Part shown: positions 6,080-12,684 of the stretch, in pieces
How the letters are laid out: the number at the start of each line of letters is the position of its first letter
How positions within the stretch are numbered: position 1 is the stretch's first letter
From: Bacteroidota bacterium
Lineage (GTDB): Bacteria > Bacteroidota > Bacteroidia > Bacteroidales > B39-G9
DNA: 12,684 nucleotides
Direction of reading: 5' to 3'
Assembly: GCA_003648455.1 (NCBI GenBank)
Contig: QMPG01000056.1
Location: 1-12,684 of the forward strand
Program-made: the position numbers and the translations under genes
Notes under the pieces: generated by a model
Told to the model about the DNA's origin: nothing
Database searches by the model: none
The model's input: the letters and a program-made list of their open reading frames with translations, nothing else

Positions 6080-6670
6080 TTATGCTTCTTTCTTAATCTT
6101 ATTTATAATAGCAATTAAATAACCCAAAACTATAAAAGCTCCCGGTGCTAATATAAATAATAATATACCATCGGAATTTGCAGGAATAAATTTATAGTTA
6201 AAAATAGCTCCGGCTCCTAACATTTCTCTAACAGAACCTAAAATTGTAAGTGCAAAGGCAAAGCCTAATCCCATTCCCAAACCGTCAATCAATGAAGGCC
6301 AAACACCATTTTTTGAGGCAAAGGCTTCTGCTCTACCTAAAATTATACAGTTAACAACAATAAGTGGAATAAACAAGCCCAACTGAGCATATAAAGCAGG
6401 AAGATAAGCCTGAAGTACCATTTGAACTATTGTTACAAACGATGCAATAACTACAATGAATGATGGTATTCGAACTTTATCGGGAATAAACCCCTTAATT
6501 AAGGCGATTACTATATTTGACATTACTAATACAAATGTAGTTGCCAGTCCCATGCCAAGCCCGTTTATTGCAGAAGATGTTACTCCAAGTGTAGGACACA
6601 TCCCAAGTAAAAGTACAAATACAGGATTTTCCTTTATGAAACCTTTAATAAAATTTTTCCATTGATTCAT
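6080..6670 (-). CDS. rnfE: Rnf complex subunit RnfE
   Basis: This 196-residue membrane protein of the RnfE/NqrD family has six predicted helices. It begins with the family's short amphipathic stretch ([20 protein letters not shown]) and carries the paired cysteine sites GMCPTLGV (Cys25) and [14 protein letters not shown] (Cys108), the counterparts of Cys25 and Cys113 in RnfA. The two subunits together are thought to form the membrane iron-sulfur relay and the ion path. The start codon overlaps the rnfG stop as TAATG. It is preceded by GGAGGAG at seven bases, one of only two strong Shine-Dalgarno sequences in the operon, which suggests coupled translation with rnfG. The length is normal. Confidence 0.96.
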   Translation of the reverse strand: MNQWKNFIKGFIKENPVFVLLLGMCPTLGVTSSAINGLGMGLATTFVLVMSNIVIALIKGFIPDKVRIPSFIVVIASFVTIVQMVLQAYLPALYAQLGLFIPLIVVNCIILGRAEAFASKNGVWPSLIDGLGMGLGFAFALTILGSVREMLGAGAIFNYKFIPANSDGILLFILAPGAFIVLGYLIAIINKIKKEA

Positions 6671-7251
6671 TATTTGTCTCCTCCTTTATTTTTAAATGAT
6701 TTGTGAGCTCTATTAACAGCGTCACAAAATGCACGAGAACTAATAGTCGCTGCTGTTATTGCATCTACATCACCACCGTCTTTTTTTACTGACAGCTTAT
6801 ATTGTTCCGGATTTTTATTGTTAAATTGATTTTTAAATTTAGCTGTTGTCATCTTTGTCCCAAGACCTGGAGTTTCGTTTTGTTCCAATACTGAAATATC
6901 ATTTATTGTACCATCAGTTTTAAAACCAACCATTAACCATACTAAACCGCCAAAACCATTCTTAGTATATGTTTTTACTGCTGTGCCTACTAACTCACCG
7001 TCTTTTTTGGCAGGATAACATTCTAAACTATCAGTGCCTTCATAAGTTGGAATTTTGTACATATCAGCACTTGGATTATTGTTAAATTCAGGAACTACAA
7101 TTTTAATTGCCTGAAGTTTTTTATTTTGTTTCATTTGAGAAATCGGGTCTTTAGTTAGCTCATAAATATACCCAAGTGCAGCTGATGCAACAAGCGTTAT
7201 TACAAACAAAGTAAAAACCATATTTATTAATGACGATTTTTTCTTAGCCAT
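6670..7251 (-). CDS. rnfG: Rnf complex subunit RnfG, flavin-bearing
   Basis: The protein has 193 residues with one N-terminal membrane anchor (about 10-30) and an external FMN-binding domain. Landmarks are the family's ETPGLGTKM (126-134) and the flavin-attachment segment [12 protein letters not shown] (163-174), in which Thr169 is the expected site of covalent FMN linkage through a phosphoester. The usual motif is S/T-G-A-T, but here the glycine is replaced by alanine (TAAT). The key threonine is kept, so activity is expected. RnfG receives electrons on the outer face of the membrane within the Rnf chain. A 110-base gap built of AT-rich repeats separates it from rnfD, and its stop overlaps the rnfE start by one base. 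Confidence 0.95.
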   Translation of the reverse strand: MAKKKSSLINMVFTLFVITLVASAALGYIYELTKDPISQMKQNKKLQAIKIVVPEFNNNPSADMYKIPTYEGTDSLECYPAKKDGELVGTAVKTYTKNGFGGLVWLMVGFKTDGTINDISVLEQNETPGLGTKMTTAKFKNQFNNKNPEQYKLSVKKDGGDVDAITAATISSRAFCDAVNRAHKSFKNKGGDK

Positions 7252-7260
7252 AACTTTGTA

Positions 7261-7295
7261 ATTGTTTATTGTTTATTATTTATTGTTTATTGATA
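7261..7295. repeat. ATTGTTT heptamer tandem repeat upstream of rnfG
   Basis: ATTGTTT occurs at 7261-7267, 7268-7274 and 7282-7288, with ATTATTT at 7275-7281 and a decayed ATTGATA at 7289-7295, making five heptamer units. It begins nine bases upstream of the rnfG start codon. It forms the left arm of a larger inverted repeat. Confidence 0.8.
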
Positions 7296-7360
7296 ATCGT
7301 CTATTCTATAGTTTATCGTTTATATTTCTAAATAATCAATAGACAATAATCAATAATAAA
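7272..7360. repeat. Imperfect long inverted repeat between rnfD and rnfG
   Basis: The left arm (7272-7297, made of the heptamer repeats) is an imperfect reverse complement of the right arm (7332-7360), with about 26-29 bases per arm and a loop of about 34 bases. In the operon transcript this would fold into an AT-rich stem-loop filling most of the gap between rnfD and rnfG. It has no T tract and no good promoter box. It may stabilise, slow or divide the transcript, or may be inert repeat DNA. Confidence 0.6.
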
Positions 7361-7361
7361 T

Positions 7362-8354
7362 TCAAGCCTTCTCACCAAACAATTTTGGTTTACAATACTT
7401 ATTAATTAATGGTACAAACATATTCATGATTAAAATTGCAAATGAGACACCTTCAGGATATGCACCAAAATTTCGAATAATAACCGTAATTATACCAATA
7501 CCTACAGCAAAAATAATCATTCCCTTTTTCGACATTGGCGATGTTACCATATCAGTAGCCATAAATATTGCTCCTAACATCACTCCTCCTGTTAATATAT
7601 GAAATACAGGGTCTGCAAATTTCTCAGGATTCGCAAGATTAAGAATTCCTGAAAAAATAAATATTGTTCCTACCATTATAACAGGAATATGCCAACTAAT
7701 AACTTTTTTCATCAACATATATATAAGACCAATAATTAATGCAAAAGCAGAAATTTCTCCTAAAGAACCTCCAACATTTCCGAAAAACATATCCAGATAT
7801 GGAGGAATTTGCGATAATAAATCAGTAACTTTTTCACCATTCTTAATACCTTCTTTTAATATTGCAAGAGGTGTTGCACCTGTTACTGCATCGGGATTTG
7901 CTAATAATGCAAAACGATTAGTTGGCCATGTTGTCATATCAACAGGAAAAGATATTAATAAAAACACTCTTCCTACTAAAGCAGGATTAAAAGGATTTTT
8001 ACCCAATCCTCCAAATGTCATTTTACCTACTCCAATTGCTACTAATGCACCTACGATTATCATCCAAGTAGGTAAATTACTTGGTACATTAAAAGCGAGA
8101 AGCACACCTGTAATAATTGCAGAACCATCGGTAATTGTTGACTTTCCTTTTATCAAAAACTTTTGAATTAAATATTCAAAAAGTACTGAAGCAGCAACTG
8201 CAATTAATGTAACACGTATAGCATCTAATCCAAAATAATAAATTGAAACTGCCAATGCAGGAAGTAATGCAATTAAAACACTATACATTATTTTTTTCAC
8301 AGTAAAATCACCGGCAACATGAGGTGATTGCGAAATTGTAATTAGTTTATTCAT
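7362..8354 (-). CDS. rnfD: Rnf complex subunit RnfD, flavin-bearing membrane subunit
   Basis: The product is a 330-residue membrane protein with about nine to ten hydrophobic helices, of the RnfD/NqrB family. The start ISQSPHV and the GGLGKNPFNPALVGR segment (115-129) are typical. The covalent FMN site is in DAVTGATPLA, where Thr161 is the expected attachment residue. The later GAIFMATDMVTSPMSKKG stretch (261-278) is also strongly conserved in the family. RnfD is part of the ion-translocating core and exchanges electrons with RnfG. The start lies three bases after the rnfC stop, so the two are co-translated; no Shine-Dalgarno precedes it. The length fits RnfD. It lacks the longer N-terminus of NqrB. 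Confidence 0.96.
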   Translation of the reverse strand: MNKLITISQSPHVAGDFTVKKIMYSVLIALLPALAVSIYYFGLDAIRVTLIAVAASVLFEYLIQKFLIKGKSTITDGSAIITGVLLAFNVPSNLPTWMIIVGALVAIGVGKMTFGGLGKNPFNPALVGRVFLLISFPVDMTTWPTNRFALLANPDAVTGATPLAILKEGIKNGEKVTDLLSQIPPYLDMFFGNVGGSLGEISAFALIIGLIYMLMKKVISWHIPVIMVGTIFIFSGILNLANPEKFADPVFHILTGGVMLGAIFMATDMVTSPMSKKGMIIFAVGIGIITVIIRNFGAYPEGVSFAILIMNMFVPLINKYCKPKLFGEKA

Positions 8355-8357
8355 TAT

Positions 8358-9689
8358 TTATTTTTTTCGTGATCTAATAATTTTATTTACTGTTGATTTA
8401 CCTAATCTTATATAATCAAGCAATGGTCGTTGTGATGGACAAGTGAACATACAAGAACCACACTCAATGCAATCTAAAACATGATTTTTTTCAAGCTCAT
8501 CCCACATTTTATTTTCAACAAGATTCATTAGTAAGTATGGTTCAAGTCCCATAGGACAAACAGATACACATTTACCGCACCTGATACAATTTTGAGATTC
8601 TTGACGTTTAGATTCTTTATCTTTAAAAAGCAAAACACCTGACGAACCTTTTGTAATAGGAACATCTGTATTTACAATAGCCTTACCCATCATTGGTCCA
8701 CCACTTACTATTTTGCCTGTGTCTTCGGGCAAACCACCTGCCGCATTAATTAACTCAGCCGTTGAAGTACCAATTCTAACTAAAAAATTTGCAGGTTTTG
8801 TTACTGATTTCCCGGTTACTGTAACAACTCTTTCAAACAAGGGTTTATTTTTCTGAATTGCTTCATATACAGCAAAAGCAGTTCCAACATTATGAACAAC
8901 AGCTCCAACTGCAATAGGCAAACCTCCTGAAGGCACTTCTCTATTAATTACAGCTTTAATAAGTTGTTTCTCACCACCCTGTGGATATTTTACTTTTAAA
9001 GGAACAACCTTAATGCCTTCATAATTTTCAACAAGTTTGTTAAAATGATTAATTGCATCGGGTTTGTTATTTTCAATTCCTATAAAAGCTTTATCTACAT
9101 TCAAAGCCTTCATCAGAATTTTGGTTCCAACTAAAATCTCTTCAGCTTTTTCTAACATCAAACGATGATCGGCTGTAAGATAAGGTTCACACTCAACACC
9201 ATTAAGAATTAAAACTTCGGCTTTTTTCCCTTTAGGGATTGAAAGTTTAACGTGTGAAGGGAAAGTTGCACCACCTAGTCCAACAATACCTGCATCGCTA
9301 ATCTTTTTGATAATTTCTTCAGCGCTTAAGTCAAAATCTTTTTTTAGCTCTTTCGATTTATCAATATTTTCGTCCCACTCGTCACCTTCAACATTAATAA
9401 TTACACATGGTTTTTTATAACCACTAGCATCAACAATGTTATCGATTTTTGAAACAGTACCTGAAACAGATGAATGAATATTTGCTGAAACAAAACCACC
9501 ACTCTCGGCAATTTTCTGTCCAACTTTTACACTGTCACCTTTTTTAACAAGCACTTTCGCAGGCGCACCAATATGCTGTGAGATTGGAATTGTAACTGTT
9601 TTAGGTAATGGCAATATCTCTATTGCTTTATCTGCTGATAATTTGTTAGCAGCAGGATGAACACCACCTTTTGAAAATGTTTTTAACAC
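8358..9689 (-). CDS. rnfC: Rnf complex subunit RnfC, NADH-binding iron-sulfur protein
   Basis: The protein has 443 residues, the length of the short RnfC form. It opens with FSKGGVHPAANK and a barrel-sandwich, biotinyl-like segment with VLVKKGDSVKVGQKIAE (46-62). A nucleotide- and FMN-binding Rossmann-like region follows, with GLGGATFPSHVKLS (137-150) and NGVECEPYLTADHR (163-176), related to the NuoF fold. A C-terminal pair of [4Fe-4S] motifs is present: Cys368, 371, 374, 378 and Cys407, 410, 413, 417. RnfC is the peripheral subunit that exchanges electrons with NAD. Translation begins at GTG behind a strong AGGAGG seven bases upstream, 17 bases after rnfB. It lacks the long alanine-rich C-terminal tail of gammaproteobacterial RnfC. 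Confidence 0.96.
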   Translation of the reverse strand: MLKTFSKGGVHPAANKLSADKAIEILPLPKTVTIPISQHIGAPAKVLVKKGDSVKVGQKIAESGGFVSANIHSSVSGTVSKIDNIVDASGYKKPCVIINVEGDEWDENIDKSKELKKDFDLSAEEIIKKISDAGIVGLGGATFPSHVKLSIPKGKKAEVLILNGVECEPYLTADHRLMLEKAEEILVGTKILMKALNVDKAFIGIENNKPDAINHFNKLVENYEGIKVVPLKVKYPQGGEKQLIKAVINREVPSGGLPIAVGAVVHNVGTAFAVYEAIQKNKPLFERVVTVTGKSVTKPANFLVRIGTSTAELINAAGGLPEDTGKIVSGGPMMGKAIVNTDVPITKGSSGVLLFKDKESKRQESQNCIRCGKCVSVCPMGLEPYLLMNLVENKMWDELEKNHVLDCIECGSCMFTCPSQRPLLDYIRLGKSTVNKIIRSRKK

Positions 9690-9706
9690 TTATGTACCTC
9701 CTAATT

Positions 9707-10603
9707 TTATTTGTTTTCAGAATTTTTATTTATTTCTTCTTTATTTTTTTCTATTTGTTGTTTCTCTTCGGGTTTTGCAACTGCTTTTTTAACAGGGAAA
9801 TTTATTTCATGAATAGCTCCTGTAGGACAAACAGCAACACATTTACGACACAATTTACATTTTTCGAAATCAATATATGCTAAATTGTTTTCGATTGTAA
9901 TAGCTCCAAAAGCACATACTTTTTCACACTTGCCACAACCAATACAAGCTACTTTACAAGCTTTCATAGCAACTGCTCCTTTGTCTTCGTTTACACAAGA
10001 AACAAAAATCCTTCTGTTTTTTGGTCCTTTTTTTCTAAGCTCTATAATATCTCTTGGGCACGCCTCAACGCATGCACCACATGCTGTACAATTATCTTGA
10101 TTAACAACAGGCAATCCGGTTGTTAAGTCCATATAAATTGCATCGAAGTTACATGCTTCAACACAATCGCCAAGTCCGAGGCAACCATATTCGCAAGCTG
10201 TATCGCCACCATAAAGACTTGCGGCCATAACGCAAGTAGCAGCACCATCATATTGATTTGTTCTTTTACGTTTTTCGAAATTACCGTTACATCTCACAAC
10301 TGCAACCATAGGTTCTTTGGCAGCAATTTCTTTACCTAGAATTTTTGCAACCTCTGCCATAGTTTCATTTCCTCCTACAGGACAAAACAATGTTGAAAGA
10401 TCTTCTGCCTTAACCAAAGCCTCTGCCATACCTCGACATCCGGGAAAACCACAACCACCGCAATTTGCTCCAGGTAAAGCTTCTTCAACCTCATCTATTT
10501 TGGGGTTTTCGTATACTTTAAACTTTTGTGCTACGAGATATAAAATTACAGCAGCAATAACTCCAATCGTAACTAATGTAATAATTGTAACTAAAATTGT
10601 CAT
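9707..10603 (-). CDS. rnfB: Rnf complex subunit RnfB, ferredoxin-oxidising iron-sulfur protein
   Basis: This 298-residue protein has an N-terminal membrane anchor (about 3-25), then the RnfB Fe-S domain with Cys48, 51, 56 and 74 (ANCGGCGFPGC). Four more cysteine groups follow: Cys137, 141, 147, 151; Cys172, 175, 178, 182; Cys220, 223, 226, 230; and Cys249, 252, 255, 259. The last three are classic CX2CX2CX3C ferredoxin motifs. It could therefore hold five [4Fe-4S] clusters, more than the three of the roughly 190-residue proteobacterial form and like the long clostridial type. RnfB takes electrons from reduced ferredoxin. A lysine- and glutamate-rich tail (271-298) is probably disordered. It follows rseC by 66 bases, has no Shine-Dalgarno, and is 17 bases before rnfC. 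Confidence 0.96.
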   Translation of the reverse strand: MTILVTIITLVTIGVIAAVILYLVAQKFKVYENPKIDEVEEALPGANCGGCGFPGCRGMAEALVKAEDLSTLFCPVGGNETMAEVAKILGKEIAAKEPMVAVVRCNGNFEKRKRTNQYDGAATCVMAASLYGGDTACEYGCLGLGDCVEACNFDAIYMDLTTGLPVVNQDNCTACGACVEACPRDIIELRKKGPKNRRIFVSCVNEDKGAVAMKACKVACIGCGKCEKVCAFGAITIENNLAYIDFEKCKLCRKCVAVCPTGAIHEINFPVKKAVAKPEEKQQIEKNKEEINKNSENK

Positions 10604-10669
10604 ATTTGTTTTTGTGTTTATTTTATTAATTAAATATAATTGAGAAAATTACAAATTCACTATAAAAAC

Positions 10670-11089
10670 TTATATTTTTTGCAATTTAAATGTAAAAATT
10701 TTTTTCAATTTTTCTTTATAAAAAGACAATATAAAATAATATGGCACTAAAACAACAAGCGATAAAAGTCCGATTATTGCTTCATTGTCTGTGAAAAAAG
10801 ATGTGATAATTAGTGTTGAAACAATAAAAATAAATGGAAATAGATAGCCATAAAAAAGAGCCTTAAAACCAATAGATTCTTTAGCAATCACATTTACTTC
10901 TTCGCCAATTGAAAATTTTTTTTCGGGATTAAAAACCTCAACTATTTTGTTTTCTGTTTCTGCAGCACTACAAGCACCTTTTAAATGGCACGAAGAACAA
11001 GCTGAAGCACTTAGTATGTTGATTCTCACAACATTATTTTCAACACTTTCAACAATACCGCAGTGTTCAATAATATTTGAATTTTGCAT
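10670..11089 (-). CDS. rseC: RseC/MucC-family protein, first gene of the rnf operon
   Basis: This 139-residue protein has an N-terminal soluble part with a cysteine cluster, SACSSCHLKGACSA (Cys31, Cys34, Cys40, plus Cys10), a beta-rich stretch to about residue 70, and two membrane segments (about 77-98 and 104-124), ending in a basic tail. This is the RseC/MucC layout. In enterobacteria RseC works with the Rsx (Rnf) complex to reduce SoxR. In Bacteroidota the gene is commonly the first of the rnf operon, where its role is unproven; help in cluster assembly or redox control of Rnf is an inference. The conserved cysteines could bind metal or an iron-sulfur centre. A -7-like box lies 23 bases before the ATG. 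Confidence 0.92.
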   Translation of the reverse strand: MQNSNIIEHCGIVESVENNVVRINILSASACSSCHLKGACSAAETENKIVEVFNPEKKFSIGEEVNVIAKESIGFKALFYGYLFPFIFIVSTLIITSFFTDNEAIIGLLSLVVLVPYYFILSFYKEKLKKIFTFKLQKI

Positions 11090-11111
11090 TTTATTTTTTT
11101 TAAATTAAAAA

Positions 11112-11119
11112 CAAATGTA
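11112..11119 (-). promoter_or_regulatory. Candidate -7 box of the rseC-rnf operon
   Basis: On the minus strand the sequence is TACATTTG, an exact match to the Bacteroidota -7 consensus TAnnTTTG. It ends 22 bases before the rseC ATG, which would give a leader of about 16 bases. The region around -33 is a T run without a clear TTTG. It is the only good box upstream of the operon. Confidence 0.55.
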
Positions 11120-11169
11120 TAAAAAAAATATACTTTTAAAAAAAAATCATTCATAAAGGTTTTATAAAA

Positions 11170-11471
11170 TCAGACACTATCATAAAAATTGTTTTCAAGA
11201 AAGGTCATTGCATTGTTCGCCATTACTTTAGAGACAATTTCATTAAGATCAAATTTGTTCTTTTGTATCAAGTTTGCTGTTCCAAAATAAATACGCACAT
11301 GCTTTTTTATATGTTTTTCAAACAAAAGCATTTCTTCTTCTGCAAAAAACTATTAATCGAGTTTATTATTCCATCAAAATCATAATACGAAATGCTGTTT
11401 TTTTTGCTTATATAATTCTTAAGCGTAAAAAAAATATGAATTTTTCGGGCTAATGTTGAATGATAATATAT
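11170..11471 (-). pseudogene. Frameshifted, 5'-truncated gene remnant, product unknown
   Basis: Two overlapping minus-strand frames join through one homopolymer. The upstream frame is open from 11471, directly after a TAG at 11472-11474, and reads YYHSTLARKIHIFF, TLKNYISKKN, then SISYYDFDGIINSINSF. At a six-T run (plus-strand A at 11344-11349) one added T switches it into the second frame, which reads AEEEMLLFEKHIKKHVRIYF, GTANLIQKNKFDLNEIVSK, VMANNAMTFLENNFYDSV and stops at 11170-11172. The joined text is about 100 residues with normal composition and no ATG near its upstream end, so the 5' part is missing too. The second half alone could be a 53-codon ORF from ATG at 11331. I do not recognise the family. 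It fills most of the 466-base gap between rseC and the next plus-strand gene; the rest of that gap holds the two promoters. Confidence 0.5.
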
Positions 11472-11513
11472 CTACATAACACATACTATATCAATTATTA
11501 TTTCTGTTTGTTT

Positions 11514-11543
11514 TTTGTATATAAAGAATTATTTATAAATTTA
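11514..11543 (+). promoter_or_regulatory. Candidate promoter for the membrane protein-sensor pair
   Basis: TTTG at 11514-11517 and TAAATTTA at 11536-11543 are separated by 18 bases and resemble the Bacteroidota -33 and -7 elements, with one mismatch in the last base of the -7 box. The start codon follows 12 bases later, so the leader would be very short. Confidence 0.4.
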
Positions 11544-11555
11544 TAGAAAAAAATT

Positions 11556-12017
11556 ATGCTTTTAAAAAGAAATATCAAACAAAAAACGTCAATTTACATT
11601 TTTTACTTTTTATCAATAATTGCAATAGCCTACGGTTTAATGTACCTCTTTAAAAACGATATAATGAGTTATCATTATGCTTTTTTAAGAATGGATAAAA
11701 CACAAATTAATGATTTTAATCCTCACACTATTAAGCTAATGCTTGCATTAATGAAAGTATCGGGAGCTTGTTTTGTTTCTGTTGGGGTTACAGCATTTAT
11801 TATTACAGCCAAACCCTTTAAGAAAGGCGAAAGATGGGCTTTGTGGTGTCTTATATCTCTCTTTTCTTTATCGTTGATTCCAATGTTTTTTGTTACTCTT
11901 AATATTGCGAATAACATACATTCAGGAGGAATAAAACCTCCATGGCAGCTTACTTTAGCAATGATAATTTTATTAATTATTGCAATACTATTTTCACTTA
12001 ATAAAAAAAATAAATAA
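11556..12017 (+). CDS. Unrecognised four-pass membrane protein
   Basis: I do not recognise this 153-residue protein. It has four predicted membrane helices, at about residues 13-32, 60-84, 94-118 and 130-148. A hydrophilic loop lies between the first two (YHYAFLRMDKTQINDFNPHT), and a conserved-looking KKGERWALW sits at the third helix entrance. The loop before helix four has HSGGIKPPW. The N-terminus is basic and the tail is lysine- and asparagine-rich, which suggests both ends are cytoplasmic. It lies six bases before the start of a partial membrane sensor-like gene, and the two are probably co-transcribed. An opposite-strand ORF over the same bases has no promoter and an unlikely composition, so this frame is the real one. 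Confidence 0.8.
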   Translation: MLLKRNIKQKTSIYIFYFLSIIAIAYGLMYLFKNDIMSYHYAFLRMDKTQINDFNPHTIKLMLALMKVSGACFVSVGVTAFIITAKPFKKGERWALWCLISLFSLSLIPMFFVTLNIANNIHSGGIKPPWQLTLAMIILLIIAILFSLNKKNK

Positions 12018-12023
12018 TAATTA

Positions 12024-12684
12024 ATGAAAGCACAAATAAAAAAACATATTAGCATTAATAAATTTTTAGACGAAATTTTCTCATATAGATTATTATTTAT
12101 TTTTGCATCTGTGGCATACTTAATATTTCCATTCATTCTTAAATATAACGATAACACATCAATTGATCCATTATGGGGAAGAATTGCAGTAAGTTCAATA
12201 ATAATGTTAGTATTTATATTATCTTTTTTATCACAATATATAAGAAAAAATATAGCTTATTTTGGCTATTCATTATCGTTTATACTTACAGCTCATTATG
12301 AATACTTGATGTATATAAATAATATGTCAGCCGGCTATGCAATTGGTTATTTTACAATTGCTTTGTGCGTTGTTGTTTTATTCAGGAGTGTTGCTTCTTT
12401 AGTTATATATATATCTTTTTCGCTTTTAGGAATATTCGCAGTTTATCTTTTATTGCCTAATCCTATTACAAATCCTATACTTTTTTTTAGCATTCTTATT
12501 ACTGTTCAAGTCATAACATTTTTCGTTCTCGTTTCCCGCATTGCATTAATTAGAAATTTAAAATTAAAAAACAGCCAACTTAGGTCAACAAATATTCATT
12601 TATATAATGCAGTTGAAGAAGTCAAATTTACGAATGTGCAACTTGAGCAACAAAAAAAAGAAATTGACACACAAAGAGCCATTG
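12024..12684 (+). CDS. Partial membrane sensor-like protein, six N-terminal helices then coiled coil
   Basis: An ATG at 12024 opens a frame that stays open to the end of the window, giving the first 220 residues of a longer protein. Six hydrophobic helices lie at about residues 23-41, 52-70, 77-95, 100-120, 123-142 and 148-170. They are followed by a charged heptad-like stretch (NLKLKNSQLRSTNIHLYNAV, then EEVKFTNVQLEQQKKEIDTQ), which looks like a signalling or dimerisation coiled coil. This layout is typical of membrane input modules fused to a histidine kinase, SpoIIE-type phosphatase or cyclase. The output domain is beyond the window, so the activity cannot be named. It starts six bases after the four-pass membrane protein, which may be its partner. 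Confidence 0.8.
   Translation, partial: MKAQIKKHISINKFLDEIFSYRLLFIFASVAYLIFPFILKYNDNTSIDPLWGRIAVSSIIMLVFILSFLSQYIRKNIAYFGYSLSFILTAHYEYLMYINNMSAGYAIGYFTIALCVVVLFRSVASLVIYISFSLLGIFAVYLLLPNPITNPILFFSILITVQVITFFVLVSRIALIRNLKLKNSQLRSTNIHLYNAVEEVKFTNVQLEQQKKEIDTQRAI

Noticed and set aside
5479..10603. Na+-translocating NADH:quinone reductase (Nqr) operon
   Set aside because: The gene set includes RnfB with ferredoxin motifs and an RnfC with C-terminal Fe-S motifs, and no NqrA- or NqrF-like gene is present. It is Rnf, not Nqr.
9671..10643. Three plus-strand ORFs opposite rnfB and its flanks
   Set aside because: They lie antisense to a gene with unmistakable iron-sulfur motifs. Their hydrophobic or Pro/Ser-rich text is what the reverse frame of such a gene gives.
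11723..12157. 144-codon minus-strand ORF
   Set aside because: It overlaps the plus-strand four-pass membrane protein and the start of the sensor-like gene. Both plus-strand frames have regular membrane-protein patterns and tight operon spacing.

Overview
The window is AT-rich chromosomal DNA that looks like a member of the Bacteroidota. Several gene starts are preceded by matches to the Bacteroidota -7 promoter box (TAnnTTTG), most starts lack a Shine-Dalgarno sequence, and the rnf genes run in the order rseC-rnfB-C-D-G-E-A that is usual in that phylum. Genus and species cannot be read from the sequence.

Layout. Positions 1-127 hold nothing I can support. From 128 to 2196 there are four minus-strand genes: a Nudix hydrolase, a 39-residue one-pass membrane protein, a YbjQ-family protein and an SH3b-NlpC/P60 peptidase. 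Short tandem repeats and a long nested palindrome lie between them. A divergent promoter region (2197-2322) leads to a plus-strand pair: an unrecognised 98-residue membrane protein and a PgpH/YqfF-type 7TMR-HD phosphohydrolase, probably a cyclic-di-AMP phosphodiesterase. Positions 4788-5478 contain no intact gene. They hold a small hairpin, a minus-strand gene remnant broken by two homopolymer frameshifts, a cluster of palindromes and the terminator of the next operon.

The core is a minus-strand operon at 11089-5479: rseC, rnfB, rnfC, rnfD, rnfG, rnfE, rnfA. It encodes a complete six-subunit Rnf complex, which couples electron transfer between reduced ferredoxin and NAD to ion movement across the inner membrane. 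RseC is a small membrane protein with a cysteine motif that usually accompanies Rnf/Rsx. Electrons would pass through the iron-sulfur proteins RnfB and RnfC, the flavin subunits RnfD and RnfG, and the paired membrane subunits RnfA and RnfE. A candidate promoter precedes rseC and a strong intrinsic terminator follows rnfA.

Beyond the operon, 11170-11471 holds a second frame-broken gene remnant. A plus-strand pair follows: an unrecognised four-pass membrane protein and, six bases later, the first 220 residues of a six-pass membrane protein ending in a likely coiled coil. The latter looks like the input half of a membrane sensor and runs off the window.

I found no CRISPR array, tRNA, rRNA, transposase or convincing undescribed system. 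The points most worth a second look are the two frameshifted remnants, the repeat-built stem-loop between rnfD and rnfG, the unusual Shine-Dalgarno-led starts of rnfC and rnfE, and the two unrecognised membrane-protein pairs.
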